Shown: positions 12,701-22,555 of the stretch, in pieces
Layout: every line of letters begins with the position of its first letter
How positions within the stretch are numbered: position 1 is the stretch's first letter
NCBI GenBank assembly: GCA_032173965.1
Contig: CM063283.1
Coordinates: 18,084,501-18,148,500, forward strand
Length of the DNA stretch: 64,000 nucleotides
Origin: Sitta carolinensis
Lineage: Eukaryota; Chordata; Aves; Passeriformes; Sittidae
Reading direction: 5' to 3'
The notes under the pieces: model-generated
Seen by the model: only the letters and a program-made list of their open reading frames with translations
Told to the model about the DNA's origin: nothing
The model's database searches: none
Program-made: the position numbers and the translations under genes

Positions 12701-15700
12701 AACCCTAACTTCAGATGAAACCAAAGACCAGCTGCTCCAAGTTTTGGTTTCATTTGATCAAGGTCAAAACTGATCCCCTACCCTGCAGCTCGACAAACTG
12801 TAAGAAGAAAAGCAACTATTGCCTAGGCAGAAAATACAGTCCTTCTGAAGTGTATTTTACAAGACTTTGAAATGTCTCTTCCCTTGGTCTCTAAGTGCTG
12901 CCACCTCCTCTGATCTTTCCTTGCCAACAGCCTGTTTTGTTTATTCAAAGGAACATTATGATTTCCACATCCGTCAGTTGCACAGTAAGGAAGCTGCTTT
13001 AGAATTCAGTCCAGTTAGAAGCAATTATTTACACAAATTCTCTACTTAAAATCTACCAATAATCAAATTATACATTTTATATGTAAAACACAGCATCTTA
13101 CAGCTGTAGAGAAGCATTTGTGCAAGGTAGACAGCCAGCATAGACTGCTTGGTGCTGACTCTGAAAAATTGAAAAACACTTGAGTTTACTAAAAGCTGCA
13201 TTGTGCATTTACTGTATATTTCAGGGGGCAGAGAGAGTCACTTTTATCAACCACTATAACTTCTCTTAAAAGCTCATTTCACTACAGCTTTTTATGGCTA
13301 TCACTTTTCTCTTGTCAATGAAATCTTGATACTCAGTTTTCTATTGTTAGGAAAAATAAAATCTCAGGTAATCTAAACGATAATAAAATTACCTTGGCAA
13401 TGTACTCAGACCTTCTTGATGCAAATCAGTTTTGAACAAACCACTTCAATAGCCAAGCACTCTAATTTTGTAAACTCTTTCTGGTTTTGCTTTCCCCTGC
13501 CCCGGAGGTAGACTTTGTACAGCAAAAGATGCTTTTTGATAACTTACAGTGAACATCGAACACAACTGGTTCAGACTGCATTGTTTTCTGGCCAGATGGT
13601 CCATAATAAGTCACAATGCAAGAGAACTTGGCATTTACATCTTCCTTTGTTGGCATGTACTGAAGAGACGATGTCATGGTGAAGAGTCCAGTTGTTCTGT
13701 CCACAATCTTTTGCAAATTTATGACCACAACTGAAAAGGAAATAATGTCTCAGTGTCACAGATAGAATTTGAAAACTTCTTCCTGTATATTGTTGCCCAT
13801 TCTGCATTTGAGATCAGGCTGCAAACATACAAGAAAGATGACATGTTACCCAAGAGATTGTATAGCTTTCCTCTAGTACTGCCACTGAAGTATATCAGGA
13901 ACATTTTACCAACAACACGCTTCTAACATACTAAATATTTGAAATCAAATCCATACAAAAAACTAGTTGCAAACTGGGGGTGTGGAGATTTCATACAAAT
14001 ATCAGCCTAATTTGCAAGACAGAAAGAAAGCCTCAAAAACGATGGCAAAAAATGAGGATCAAATTTATTTTTAAGCATTCTCTAATTTATGAAAAGAAAA
14101 ATATTGTAGCTTTATCCATCTGTCAAAGTTGAAAAGATGGGAAAAACATAGTTGTTCTTACATATCTTGGAAGATAACTAGTTGTATAAGATGATGGTCT
14201 GTGTGGTCCAAAACACAGTATTTGACAGGTATGAAACTCAGACAGTTAATACCTTATAAGAAGTTGGAAATTTAGATAAAGATTTCTATTAGTTACACAG
14301 GCTTAAAAATAGCTTTGTGATGGCATTAATAAAGGCAGTTCTCCACCACATGATGTGTACTTAAAACTGGAACTGAAAGAGAAACATTATGTGGTGTATC
14401 TTGGGTACTGTGAAAAGCCTGAACATCATCTTCCAGCTGTATCTTTCCATATGAGCAGTTCTTCTCAAAGAAGAATACATTAGAATAAGGCAGAGCGACC
14501 CTTTATAAGCACAGTTCTTCATGCATACACTCATGTGGATCCAGGGACATTGGCCATTTCCAGAACATACCATCATCCACGGGCTGCAGGACTCTCCCGT
14601 TTTTGTACCATGTGACATTGCCCTCGGGGTAACTGTCTCTTGAAACCACTCCCCAAGCTGCAAAAAGACAGGAATTAGTCACTTGTTTTCTCCATTAGGT
14701 TTTAACACAATCTGTCTTCACTTACGCCATTTTGGGTCAAAAGTTCTAGAAAGTTCAAACGCTTAACCTCAACCACTTTTCTTAAACAGGGCATATCGAA
14801 TCAGTGAGGTACAGTTTGGAAGAGGGTGGTGGGTCTAAGATCAGGGTGGCCCTTGTTTGAAGATCAGGCAGGAATAAATAGAGCAGTGGCAAGGCACCTG
14901 CTCTGTGCTCAGCCTGGCTGCAGACTCACAGGCAGGTGTTCCTTCACCTCTCTGAGCCATCACCTCTGTCTGGACTGTAAAGGGACTTCAGGCAGCTATT
15001 GGGAATATAACTGTGAGGGAGAATGCTGCTCTTACCATTTGGAGCTTCTCTGTTTCTAAGAGGTTTGCTTGATGTAAGATTTCTGGTTGAGAGGGTTGTT
15101 CTAAAACATAAATAGGATAAAAGTACTGGTGAAGGGAGCACAAACAGCTGTTTGAAAAACAAAAAAGTACTGTCCAAAATGTGGACTTTTGAAATGAAAC
15201 AGAATAATCTAGCCTGATACAGTCTTTACCTACATTTTCCCATTGAAAGAAGAAAAGGTGAGGTATTTCTATTTCAATATTAGTAAAAAACCAAGAACAA
15301 ACTCTCACTTTAAATGTGTCACACCTTCCATAAAGAATTCCATGTACTCTGGCAGTACATTTTTAGCCAGACAGACTAGTTCATCACCCAGGAGGAGAGA
15401 ACCTGGTCTGATCTATCGATTTATAGGATACACATGCTGGAGAAGGAGCCAGCAGTACTGAAACTGTAGCAACAAAAAAGCAGCTTTCCTGCAGGTATTA
15501 CTGTGGCTGAGCTGTCAACATTATAAAGCAGCAAATTCAACCTAATCATTCTTCTAATGTTTATTTTTCCTAACTGGGACTATTACATTTAAGAAATTCA
15601 GATGATAGAGAAAAGTGTAATTATTTTAACTGATTCTGTGTTATTTATGACTCTTTTTAAAAAATAAACTTCTTCTTCAGTGCCAGTTAGTCTTCTTATT

Positions 15701-18700
15701 TACTTTCGTTACGGTAGATGCATTTCTCAGCTTGCCAAAGTGAGAATCTATCAGTGTTTCCATCATAAAAGACTACTTTCTAGGGACTATATAACTTGTT
15801 TATTAAAACAGTTTGGCCTGAAGCCTGGAATGCAAATTTTTATCTCCAAAAGAGGCACTTTCCCCCACAATTTTAAAATAAGAGGGGAAGAGTGAAGGGA
15901 AAAAAATAAATCAATGTCTATACTGTCAAGGAAAGGCTCTATGCCTTATCTGTACTGCTTAAACAAGCATACTCTTACAGACATTTACAGACCCATAACC
16001 ACGTCAGCTTGCAGAACCCTTTCCCCAAATGAAGCTTCCCATGAAATACTGCATGTACATTGGTAATCCCAGCCCTAAGTGAACTTCACCACCGTCTCTA
16101 GACACACTGATGAAGTTACTGATGTGCAGATGCAGTGCTCCTGTTGTCACAGAGGTAGCAAGCCTGTGTGTTTTCCCAATAATCCATTTTATTTGTGTGG
16201 TGCTTACGTGCAAATGCACAAATACTCTTCACTTGGATGACTACCCCAGGATGGAACAAAATCAGGTCAAAAGGGAAATGAAAGTGAATAAAAGAAGCTA
16301 TTCATCTGACATTTTTCAAATAACTTGCTTGTGGCAAAAAACAAAACCAAACAAAAAACATAATCAAAGCTGTACACTAAGACCATCATATTTTCTTCAA
16401 AGGACTTAAAAAGATTCTCATTTTTAGGAGATATATGCATGTTTATTTCTCTTTTGTTAGCTTTAAAGGAAAAAAGTTGATCTTTTACATAAAAAAACTT
16501 GTCAAGGACAAAATATTTTCACATCAATTCAAGAAAACATGGCTTTATGAGACCATTAATAGGCCTTCTGGGTCAGATTTCTGGGTCCCACAAACAGGGA
16601 TAGTTGCCTGCCTGTCCCAGTCACCTGCTGATCAAGCCACAGCACCTTCCCTCACCGCAGCTTTGCTTCTTTTTGTTTCTCATCTCCCCCAGGACTGGTG
16701 AGAGATGTCCCTGGTTTTGGCGTGCTGGACACCCCTGCCCTGCAGTGACCCTGTGAGGGGAAGGGAAGCCCCCTTGCTCTGGAGCTGCTGTGTGGGGCTC
16801 TCCCCACTTTGGGTGCTCTGTGAGTGAGCAGGTGTTCCAGTCGAGGGGCTGCCACCTGCCCTGTGCCAGCATCCTTTGAGAGGAAACGCTGCTGCCAGAT
16901 CCCCACAGCCGCGCACGTGCTCCAAGGTAATTCACTGCAGAACACTTACTTGGCATTTACCAGCTCAGCGTCTGAAGCGAGAAAAAATTTTAAACTTGGC
17001 AGCAAACCCCACTTTGGTGGGTTTGCAGCTTCAGCACGCTGCTTATCTCTCAGCTTAAGAGCTTGCCAGAGTACTTTGCAACTCTATATAGGCCTCATAA
17101 TAGAGGGAAAAAAAGAGTTCACTGACTACAAAAGCCAAGCACCAGTGCAGCAGGACAGCAGCTCCTGTCCACTGGGCTGCTCTGCTTTGGAAACTGGCCA
17201 TTTAATTCCACAAAAACGTTGCTGACAGGACCCATCTGGAAAGCTGGTAGTGCTTGTTGAGTAGTCAGTGAGACTAGCAGGTGGTACCTGCACACTGAGC
17301 CATTTTAGCTCCTTAGTCCTGAGATAATCAGGTAGCACAGCTGAGGACGGAACAAGCTCCAGCAAAACCCAGAATCAGTCATGACTTCTGGGAGGCAGCT
17401 GAGTTTCAGGTGCATGAGATTCTGGCTTACTGCAGAATCTCATGCAACTACTGCAGCAGCTTAGCTCTGTACCTGTGGCTCAATGAGTTAGAAACTCCCC
17501 TCATTAAATAAATTAAGCTTGCCAGGTACTCTTAATTCTTCTGCAATTAAAGTGAGCAAACAAACAACTAAAAATGAGAACTTAAAAACCAGACTCAAGA
17601 AAATTAAATGCAAAGAAAAGTTAAGGGAAGCATAAATAAAGTTGTGAATGCAAAGTAAAAAAACACAAAGGTAATTTTTCTTGCGGCGCTAAGTTGGCTG
17701 TATTACATGTGTGGTATCCTCCCTTCTTATATTCTTTAGTAAATAGAAGCTTTCTCTATTAGAATTAATGCACACAATAAACCAGACAAGCTGTGCTCCA
17801 TGACTGAGTTAGCATTGTGTTAATACTTAGTAGAGTAGACAGTAATTCAAGCAGTTAGCTTCTCATTTTACCGTATACCACTGCCTCATCTACATATTTA
17901 CTACTGTGCAATAAGTAAACATGATAATTCTTTATCATTTCCTCTGAAGCACTGTGTTTACTATTCTTGCTCTGAGCACACTCCTGCCTGTTGTCATTAA
18001 TTCAATTGTTCTGGCAGTCAAATTGAAAGTGAAATGAGGGAATTACTATTGGCTCCTAATCTAGCTTTAAACTCATTTATGTGACTGACAGCATAGATAT
18101 CATTAAGGACTCCCTGACACCTTCTACCTGAGAGAATCAAAAGGCTGACCTTCCAAAACATGAATCTGTGGCTTTTTTGAGCAGAGTGTGATTTGTTTGA
18201 ACTGCCCATACCTGCAGTCAGTGTGTTCCCACAACAGACTTACTTTGTATAAATCTGTGTCTGAAGGGCAACAAAGGCCAAAAGCCATATAAAAACACGA
18301 AGCTAAGGAAGATAAGACACTGCAGTCACAGCCCTGTGTCCCTAAAAAGCCACAATGGACACCTCCCCAGGCTGACTCAGGGTTTGATGGACTAGACTCC
18401 TGCTCTGAATCAGCACCAGGAAGGGACCAGGCTTGGCCCTGCTCCTGTGTGAGCTCTGAGCTGGGCTGTGCCTCACAGGGCTGGGGTTTGCACTGCAGAC
18501 CAGCCTTGCCATCGAGCTGCAGTGATACCAGAGAGAAGGGAAGACTGGTACTTCTTCCTACCATTCAGCAGGGGACAAAACAAGCATTTGGGGCTGGTGG
18601 CTCATTTTCCAGCCTCTTGTTCTCTCCCTCACAGTTTGTGCTGTTGCACAGTAGTTGCTCAGAGCCACTTCAAACCTCCCCTCTGAAATAATCCTACAGA

Positions 18701-21700
18701 TTGCACACGGTTAATGTTTCCCTCCTGCAGAAAAATTTGCTCTGAGAACAAATGGAAAATAATCAATGCTAATTTTACATTTTTCATTTCCAAGGCCAAA
18801 TGACATCACATAAGTGAGTCATTATCAAAGCCTAAAATTCTCTTTGAGCCAGCACTTATCATGAATAAACTGCAAGTGCAGGCAGTCCTGTTACATAAAT
18901 GCCACCAGTAGATTACATTTTTGAAAGCTGCAGAAATTTGCTAGTCTTAGTGATTTACTGAGCCAAACTTACTTTCTTGGCTTTAATCCTGCCTTAAACA
19001 AAAGTTTCTGTAATTTATGATTCAGATGCTGATGAATGTTAATGGTAGTAACAACTAGATTTACTTACTGAAAACTTTGACTATCGTCGGCTCTTCGGAA
19101 ACATCGTCTTCTGTAACTAGCATACACACAAATCTCTTTTCATCACTGATTCTTGCATTCTTGATGGATAATGTATAGTTTTCTGAGAGACTCAACCTGT
19201 CTTTGTAGTCTGGTACATCATCATACTGTACATTTTTTTTTGTTGATGATCTGAAGGCAATAAATACTGGAGATCCATTTGGCATTTCCTATAATAAAAT
19301 AATAAACACCACCATTTTGCATAAATAATCATTTAAAAGTTCCTGAAGATTTGCAATTGGTACAAACTTCTAATTAAAAAAAACCCTGCAAACTGTATCA
19401 GATGGCTTTTATTTTCTTGATTAATTTCTGCTGTACACAGAAGAAATTCAGTGTAACAAGAGCTAGTTTAAGACCGCCATTGAAAATATCATCAGTAGAA
19501 ATTATTTCAACCCTTTGGCTCAATCTCAGCATAGCAAAGGGCTTTCTCTGATAAAAGCTGCTGTTTTTGGCAGCACTTGCTACTGTGTGTAAGAAAAAGT
19601 ATTTGAAATAGAAGCTTGTGTGAGCTAGTCTCAACAGCTCCAATTTCCTTTTTTCATTATTGTTTTAAATATTCATATTGTTTATTTGGGATATTTAGAC
19701 TTCAATTCAAATTCAGGATTTAATCAGGCATAACTGCCTATTTTATTTTAAATTAGCTCTTAGCTTTTTTTTTTTTTTCCTTTGTCTTTAATGGATCCAA
19801 GACCTTGTAGCATGGGAATATACATAAAATCAAATATTGTTAATCTGCAAAGTATTGTTTTCTAGACATCCTCCTTATGCAGTTGCCATTCCAAGAAGGC
19901 AAGTTGACAGCCTTGCACAAATCTCTCATATAAAAAAAAAAATCATTTTTATGAGGGACAAATTTGCAGGGGCAGTTCTACAGGATTTGATTCCTTCCTC
20001 CTTACACAGACACACGCACGGAGCAGGGACAGACTGTGTCTGCCTTTATTTAAGGAAAGGGAAACACCGATTCTATCCTTATGTTCAGTATTGTGCCAGG
20101 TGCTGGAAAAGGTTTAATTCTATTTTATCCCTTATACCTTGCAGCACTGATGTTAGTAGAGTTCCCAGCATAAGACCTCAGCTGGACTGCAGAGCCCACA
20201 AAAGCATGATGATCTGTGATGAGAGGAGTGATGTCAGAGCTGGGCAGGGAGCAGGAGGCATCAGCTGGATGTGAAGTTTAAATTCCCTTACAGTCTTTCT
20301 CCCTCTCCTACTTTTAACTCTTGGATTTTTCTAATATTTGTCCACACAGAAAACACTGTCCTGACTCAATACTCTAGACAAGAAGTTGGCTGTCAAGTGC
20401 AAATGAGCTCCTGCCCAGCTGCAAGCACACACAGGTGGACACTGAAGTGAGCATTAACTGCCATGGTGCAAGTATCCCAGTGCCTCCAGGTTCCCACCAG
20501 GAACCCAAACTGCTCCTCACAAGGCAGTAGAGAAGAAAACAGAGTTCATCCTTCTTCCAATGAAGTAATCAATTGATGAAAAAACCTAATCCAATCCTCT
20601 CGGTTGCCATGCTGTGAGCTGCCCTGGGAGAAAAGGTACCACTTTCCCTTGGTTGTGTGGGCTGTCAACAATTTCATACAATAGCAACTTAGATAGGCTT
20701 CTTTGTATGTGAGGTTTTGTGTGCCTTTCCATTTAGAAGAAGCTACAACATCCCCACTTGCTGCTTGGTACTTGTCCAACACAGACAATCCAAATGCAAT
20801 GGAAAGTGATACTGCATTTAGTTTTTTCAGAATATCCTTGCATCTTCAGAGAGATGGACTTGTGTCATCCCAAGAAAAGTCAGCAGACTGAAAAAGATAC
20901 TGCAAAATGTAGGCACTCTATCTTCTGAATGCTCACAGAAAACAGTTTTACTGTCCCTTTTTGGGGAAACATTCTCCCCAGACTTTTGACTTTATTTCCT
21001 AAAAAGTGTTTGTACGGAAAGAATTATTAAGTGGATGTGAGCTGCAAAAGCTGCAAATCTGAAGAAGGAGCAGGGGAAAATAGAACTCCCCCCACCACTG
21101 GCAGACTATTCTCCTGTAAAGATACGCTGGTGGATGCCATTTGCAAAAAGAGAGAGAGAGAACTACATCATTTTAAATCCACTAGAAATTATCCATTATT
21201 GCAGGTACATTTTGTTTGAGAAGAGGAAATTTAGATGAACTTCACAGAGGCAGGAAAACCATTTGTCTCAATACAGTCTGAGAAGCAAAAGGAGTTTGGT
21301 ATCCCAGCATTTTTATCCACAACAGACTCCCAGGTTTCCTTTGACTTTGATATGCTGATTCTCCTTGTGACCTGGGAGAGCAATCATACACAGCAAACCT
21401 AGATAGCACCCATGCTTTTGCCCCTGTTCCCTGCCAGAAATGGCAGAGTGAAACCAGCAGCAGTGCCCCCAAGGTCAGCTCTGCTCTCTTCTCCGCTGTG
21501 CGTTGCGCACAAGGAGCCTGAAACAGATCCGAGTGCCTGTCAGATCAACCACAGACGGAGACAGCGCTTCCTCCCAGGGATGGAGCACGCTCTGCTTCAG
21601 GCAGCCGACTTCAAAAGTGTTCAAATGTACAACGAGGGCTCTGTCAAGTGAGCGAGACACCACAGGATAACATGCCAGATCTCTAATACAGGTTGGCAGA

Positions 21701-22034
21701 GAACTCCTGAATAATTATTTCTCTTGAACAATGAGATTAATTCCTCAAACCTCTAATCTGCACTTGGCAGAAATTATACAGCTTGGAATCTTGCAGTCTT
21801 ACAAACACAGGAGTAAACGGCTTCATATGTGAGGCAGAAATTCTATCGTTTGGAATTGTAGAATCTCACACACACACAAAATATTCATCATCTTATAAAA
21901 GCTCGAATAAATACAAAGATAAGATATACTTACATATTTCCATTTTCCAAACATAAGACCATCTGGTACTTCTAGAGGACAAGGCATAGTAATAGTGTCT
22001 CCATATATTGCATTTACTGTGTACAATCCCAGAG
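632..22034 (-). CDS. ALCAM: ALCAM (CD166 / BEN / DM-GRASP), partial multi-exon coding region, exons 2-11
   Basis: ALCAM is a type I membrane glycoprotein of the immunoglobulin superfamily. It has two V-type and three C2-type Ig domains, and mediates homophilic adhesion and heterophilic binding to CD6 through D1. It acts in axon fasciculation, haematopoiesis and T-cell contacts. Ten minus-strand exons are visible: 21934-22034, 19069-19288, 15036-15100, 14571-14657, 13548-13730, 9024-9151, 7257-7386, 1814-1926, 841-976 and 632-765. Together they total 1297 bases and would give about 433 codons if exon 5 had one more base. All introns end in AG and all but one start with GT. Splice phases agree at every junction except the one affected by the exon 5 deletion. 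The residue match to chicken/human ALCAM, from memory, is strong throughout. The signal peptide exon lies beyond the right edge; late D5, transmembrane and tail exons lie beyond the left edge. The single-base defect in exon 5 breaks the frame in this copy. Confidence 0.95.
766..840 (-). other. ALCAM: ALCAM intron 10, very short (75 bp)
   Basis: A minimal intron between exons 10 and 11. It has donor GTAAGC at 840, acceptor TTACAG at 766 and phase 1. It leaves little room beyond splice signals. Confidence 0.9.
841..976 (-). CDS. ALCAM: ALCAM exon 10: second half of Ig C2 domain D4
   Basis: This 136-base exon has acceptor TTTATCAG at 984-977 and donor GTAAGC from 840. It encodes [30 protein letters not shown] and [15 protein letters not shown], plus one base of the next Gly. 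DAGNYVC is the classic Ig F-strand with the second D4 cysteine. The basic stretch LRKRQ lies near the D4-D5 linker. Only 75 bases of intron separate it from exon 11. Confidence 0.94.
977..1813 (-). other. ALCAM: ALCAM intron 9
   Basis: An 837-base, phase 0 intron with donor GTCAGT and acceptor ATCAG. A short pyrimidine CTTC repeat lies at about 1721-1740, close to the donor. I see nothing else in it. Confidence 0.85.
1814..1926 (-). CDS. ALCAM: ALCAM exon 9: first half of Ig C2 domain D4
   Basis: This 113-base exon has acceptor TATCCCAG at 1934-1927 and donor GTCAGT from 1813. After completing the Tyr codon it encodes [30 protein letters not shown] and ATVFWIK. It contains the first D4 cysteine (VSC), an NAT sequon and the core Trp in VFWIK. 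It ends in phase 0 before the Asp-Asn start of exon 10. Confidence 0.94.
1927..7256 (-). other. ALCAM: ALCAM intron 8
   Basis: A 5.3 kb, phase 1 intron. It contains one CR1 3' end (4752-4865), a C10 run at 3493-3502, and short A and T runs (about 5590, 5826). Open frames up to 110 codons at 4995-5327 resemble nothing I know. Confidence 0.85.
4752..4865 (-). repeat. CR1 LINE 3'-end fragment
   Basis: On the plus strand it begins with the double ACAGAATCACAGAATG motif. This continues as GGGCTGGAAGAGACC, then AAGATCAT, TTCCAACCCC and CTGCCATGGGCAGG. That is the reverse complement of the CR1 3' UTR and its 8-bp terminal repeat. The left end is sharp; the right end fades and is approximate. CR1 copies are typically 5'-truncated, as here. 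Confidence 0.85.
7257..7386 (-). CDS. ALCAM: ALCAM exon 8: second half of Ig C2 domain D3
   Basis: This 130-base exon was read directly on the minus strand. The acceptor is CCACCCACAG and the donor GTAAGT from 7256. It encodes [20 protein letters not shown], then [20 protein letters not shown] and TVH, plus one base of the following Tyr. NAT is an N-glycosylation sequon. The [12 protein letters not shown] run is the F-strand with the second D3 cysteine. Phase 0 in and phase 1 out match its neighbours. Confidence 0.94.
7387..9023 (-). other. ALCAM: ALCAM intron 7
   Basis: A 1.6 kb, phase 0 intron. No recognisable repeat or RNA gene. Short overlapping open frames on both strands at about 8127-8443 show no similarity I recognise. 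Confidence 0.85.
9024..9151 (-). CDS. ALCAM: ALCAM exon 7: first half of Ig C2 domain D3
   Basis: This 128-base exon has acceptor TTTTCACAG at 9160-9152 and donor GTAAGT from 9023. Two bases complete the Tyr begun in exon 6. It then reads [40 protein letters not shown] and IP. The NIT sequon, the first D3 cysteine in [11 protein letters not shown] and the PPPQEFLFY strand are family hallmarks. It ends in phase 0 and joins to the Gly-Glu-Thr-Glu-Gly start of exon 8. Confidence 0.94.
9152..13547 (-). other. ALCAM: ALCAM intron 6
   Basis: A 4.4 kb, phase 1 intron. It is mostly AT-rich, including a very A/T-dense patch at about 9780-9930 immediately beside a GC- and CpG-rich islet (10000-10330). 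No transposon was recognised. Confidence 0.85.
10000..10330. other. GC/CpG-rich islet inside intron 6
   Basis: A block of about 300 bases is much richer in G+C and CpG than its flanks, with CCCGGC, CCTCCGGC, CCCGCCCG and CTCCCGCGG. Because it is GC-rich it is open in several frames on both strands at once, which argues against any single frame being coding. It could be an inserted repeat, an enhancer or a weak internal promoter. I do not recognise its sequence. Confidence 0.45.
13548..13730 (-). CDS. ALCAM: ALCAM exon 6: end of Ig domain D2
   Basis: This 183-base exon has acceptor TTTTCAG and donor GTAAGT. Two leading bases complete a Val codon from exon 5. Then come 60 codons beginning [18 protein letters not shown], followed by [19 protein letters not shown] and [18 protein letters not shown], and ending FDVH with one base of the next Tyr. 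It holds the second D2 cysteine (KFSCIV). The D2-specific YGPSGQK signature is shared by bird and mammal ALCAM. The exon is open only in the frame that needs the missing base in exon 5; in the literal frame it starts Leu-Trp-Ser-stop. Confidence 0.94.
13731..14570 (-). other. ALCAM: ALCAM intron 5
   Basis: An 840-base, phase 1 intron with donor GTATGT and acceptor TTTTCAG. AT-rich; nothing else recognised. Confidence 0.85.
14571..14657 (-). CDS. ALCAM: ALCAM exon 5: Ig domain D2, with an apparent 1-base deletion (frameshift)
   Basis: The acceptor TTTTTGCAG is at 14666-14658 and the donor GTATGT at 14570-14565, giving 87 bases. Exon 4 ends in phase 0 and exon 6 needs phase 1 input, so 88 bases are required. 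From the 5' end the frame gives Leu-Gly-Glu, then departs from ALCAM. From the 3' end the frame reads [18 protein letters not shown], then LQPVDD, clear ALCAM D2 with an NVT sequon and a core Trp. The two frames meet at TG in place of a Cys codon (about 14646-14648). Read literally, the frame runs out into a TAA at 13721-13719 in exon 6. Either this is an assembly indel or the allele is truncated within D2; no nearby alternative acceptor rescues the frame. Confidence 0.9.
14658..15035 (-). other. ALCAM: ALCAM intron 4
   Basis: A 378-base, phase 0 intron with donor GTAAGA and acceptor TTTTTGCAG. No repeat seen. Confidence 0.85.
15036..15100 (-). CDS. ALCAM: ALCAM exon 4: linker and first strand of Ig domain D2
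   Basis: This short 65-base exon was found by phase and similarity. The acceptor TTTTAG is at 15106-15101 and the donor GTAAGA begins at 15035. Two leading bases complete a Lys codon from exon 3, followed by [21 protein letters not shown]. Vertebrate ALCAM has KQPSxPEI then LETExL at the D1-D2 boundary, so placement is secure. It ends in phase 0, and the next residues in the family are Leu-Gly-Glu/Asp-Cys. That fixes the expected frame of exon 5 and exposes its one-base deficit. Confidence 0.92.
15101..19068 (-). other. ALCAM: ALCAM intron 3
   Basis: A 4.0 kb, phase 1 intron. Two GC-richer patches (about 16600-16930 and 18350-18560) give long overlapping open frames, up to 146 codons on the minus strand at 18124-18564. 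None resembles a known protein. No CR1 was recognised. Confidence 0.85.
19069..19288 (-). CDS. ALCAM: ALCAM exon 3: rest of Ig V domain D1
   Basis: This 220-base exon starts in phase 0 with [12 protein letters not shown] and ends with one base of a split codon after IVKVF. The acceptor is TTATAG and the donor GTAAGT. It encodes 73 full codons. Visible features are the [18 protein letters not shown] strand region, an N-glycosylation sequon at NYT, and [15 protein letters not shown]. The last contains the second D1 cysteine and the D-x-x-x-F-x-C pattern of a V-set domain. D1 is the ligand-binding domain of the family, responsible for trans-homophilic contact and CD6 binding. The sequence is nearly identical to what I recall for chicken, which supports strong constraint. 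Confidence 0.95.
19289..21933 (-). other. ALCAM: ALCAM intron 2
   Basis: A 2.6 kb, phase 0 intron. It contains a T-run near 19767-19778 and a 145-codon open frame at 19837-20274 (+) with no recognisable similarity. A short CA-type run at about 21870 lies close to the donor of exon 2. Confidence 0.85.
21934..22034 (-). CDS. ALCAM: ALCAM exon 2: start of mature protein and first half of Ig V domain D1
   Basis: This is a 101-base exon. It starts with two bases that complete a codon begun in exon 1, so the intron before it is phase 1. It then reads 33 codons beginning [13 protein letters not shown] and ending FGKWKY. The acceptor is a pyrimidine-rich tract ending CTCTAG at 22038-22035, and the donor is GTAAGT at 21933-21928. 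GLYTVN matches the N-terminus of mature vertebrate ALCAM just after signal-peptide cleavage. The Cys in TMPCPLE is the first half of the D1 disulphide, and the Trp in GKWKY is the V-domain core tryptophan. The phase 0 end joins exactly to exon 3 (EMPNGS). Confidence 0.95.
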
Positions 22035-22532
22035 CTAGAGGAGAAACAGAAAGAGAGGAAACAGTTTTAAGTTTGAATGAATTCCCATACACAAGCTAAT
22101 ATTTGGTTCACATTTATTGCAAGAGCAGGTCTTTTGCAAATGGTTATTTTCCAGCATGTAGGATTTGTCCTCAAACCTGTAACAAAACAGAATTCTTGTC
22201 ACTAAATTTATTAAGTGAATGTTATGACCTTTTTGGACCCAAGCTTCCTGCCACAGTCAACGGGAGCCAATTGGATTTCCAAACACCAAGCATCTGCTCA
22301 ATCAGGTAAGTATCTACACTACAGTCAGGATTGTCTCAAAATGTACAAAGGGAAAATCCCTAAACCTTTATTCTCCTCATTTGAAAAAATGGCCTGGGGA
22401 GGTTACATTGCGACACAATATTGTGAGGAGGCCAGCAAAGAAGTGGTACTCTGACTGCTGCATAACATTAAAAACATAGGAAATGATGACAGAGAAGTGA
22501 ATGATGATATTAAAATGTGTTCCCTAAAGCCA

Positions 22533-22555
22533 GGGGTGGGGATGGGGGGGAGGGG
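22533..22555 (+). promoter_or_regulatory. G-quadruplex-forming motif
   Basis: Four G-tracts of four or more (4, 4, 7 and 4 Gs) are separated by loops T, AT and A on the plus strand, the non-transcript strand of ALCAM. Very short loops predict a stable parallel quadruplex. It sits about 500 bases upstream of exon 2 in intron 1. Any regulatory effect is inference. Confidence 0.6.

Noticed and set aside
14361..14663. 100-codon minus-strand open frame starting Met-Gln-Leu-Gly-Glu
   Set aside because: This is the frameshifted reading of ALCAM exon 5 running on into intron 5, not a separate gene.
18124..18564. 146-codon minus-strand open frame in intron 3
   Set aside because: No recognisable domain. 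It lies in a GC-richer patch of an intron, with no promoter or splice support.
19837..20274. 145-codon plus-strand open frame in intron 2
   Set aside because: The composition looks like random translation and I recognise no homology.
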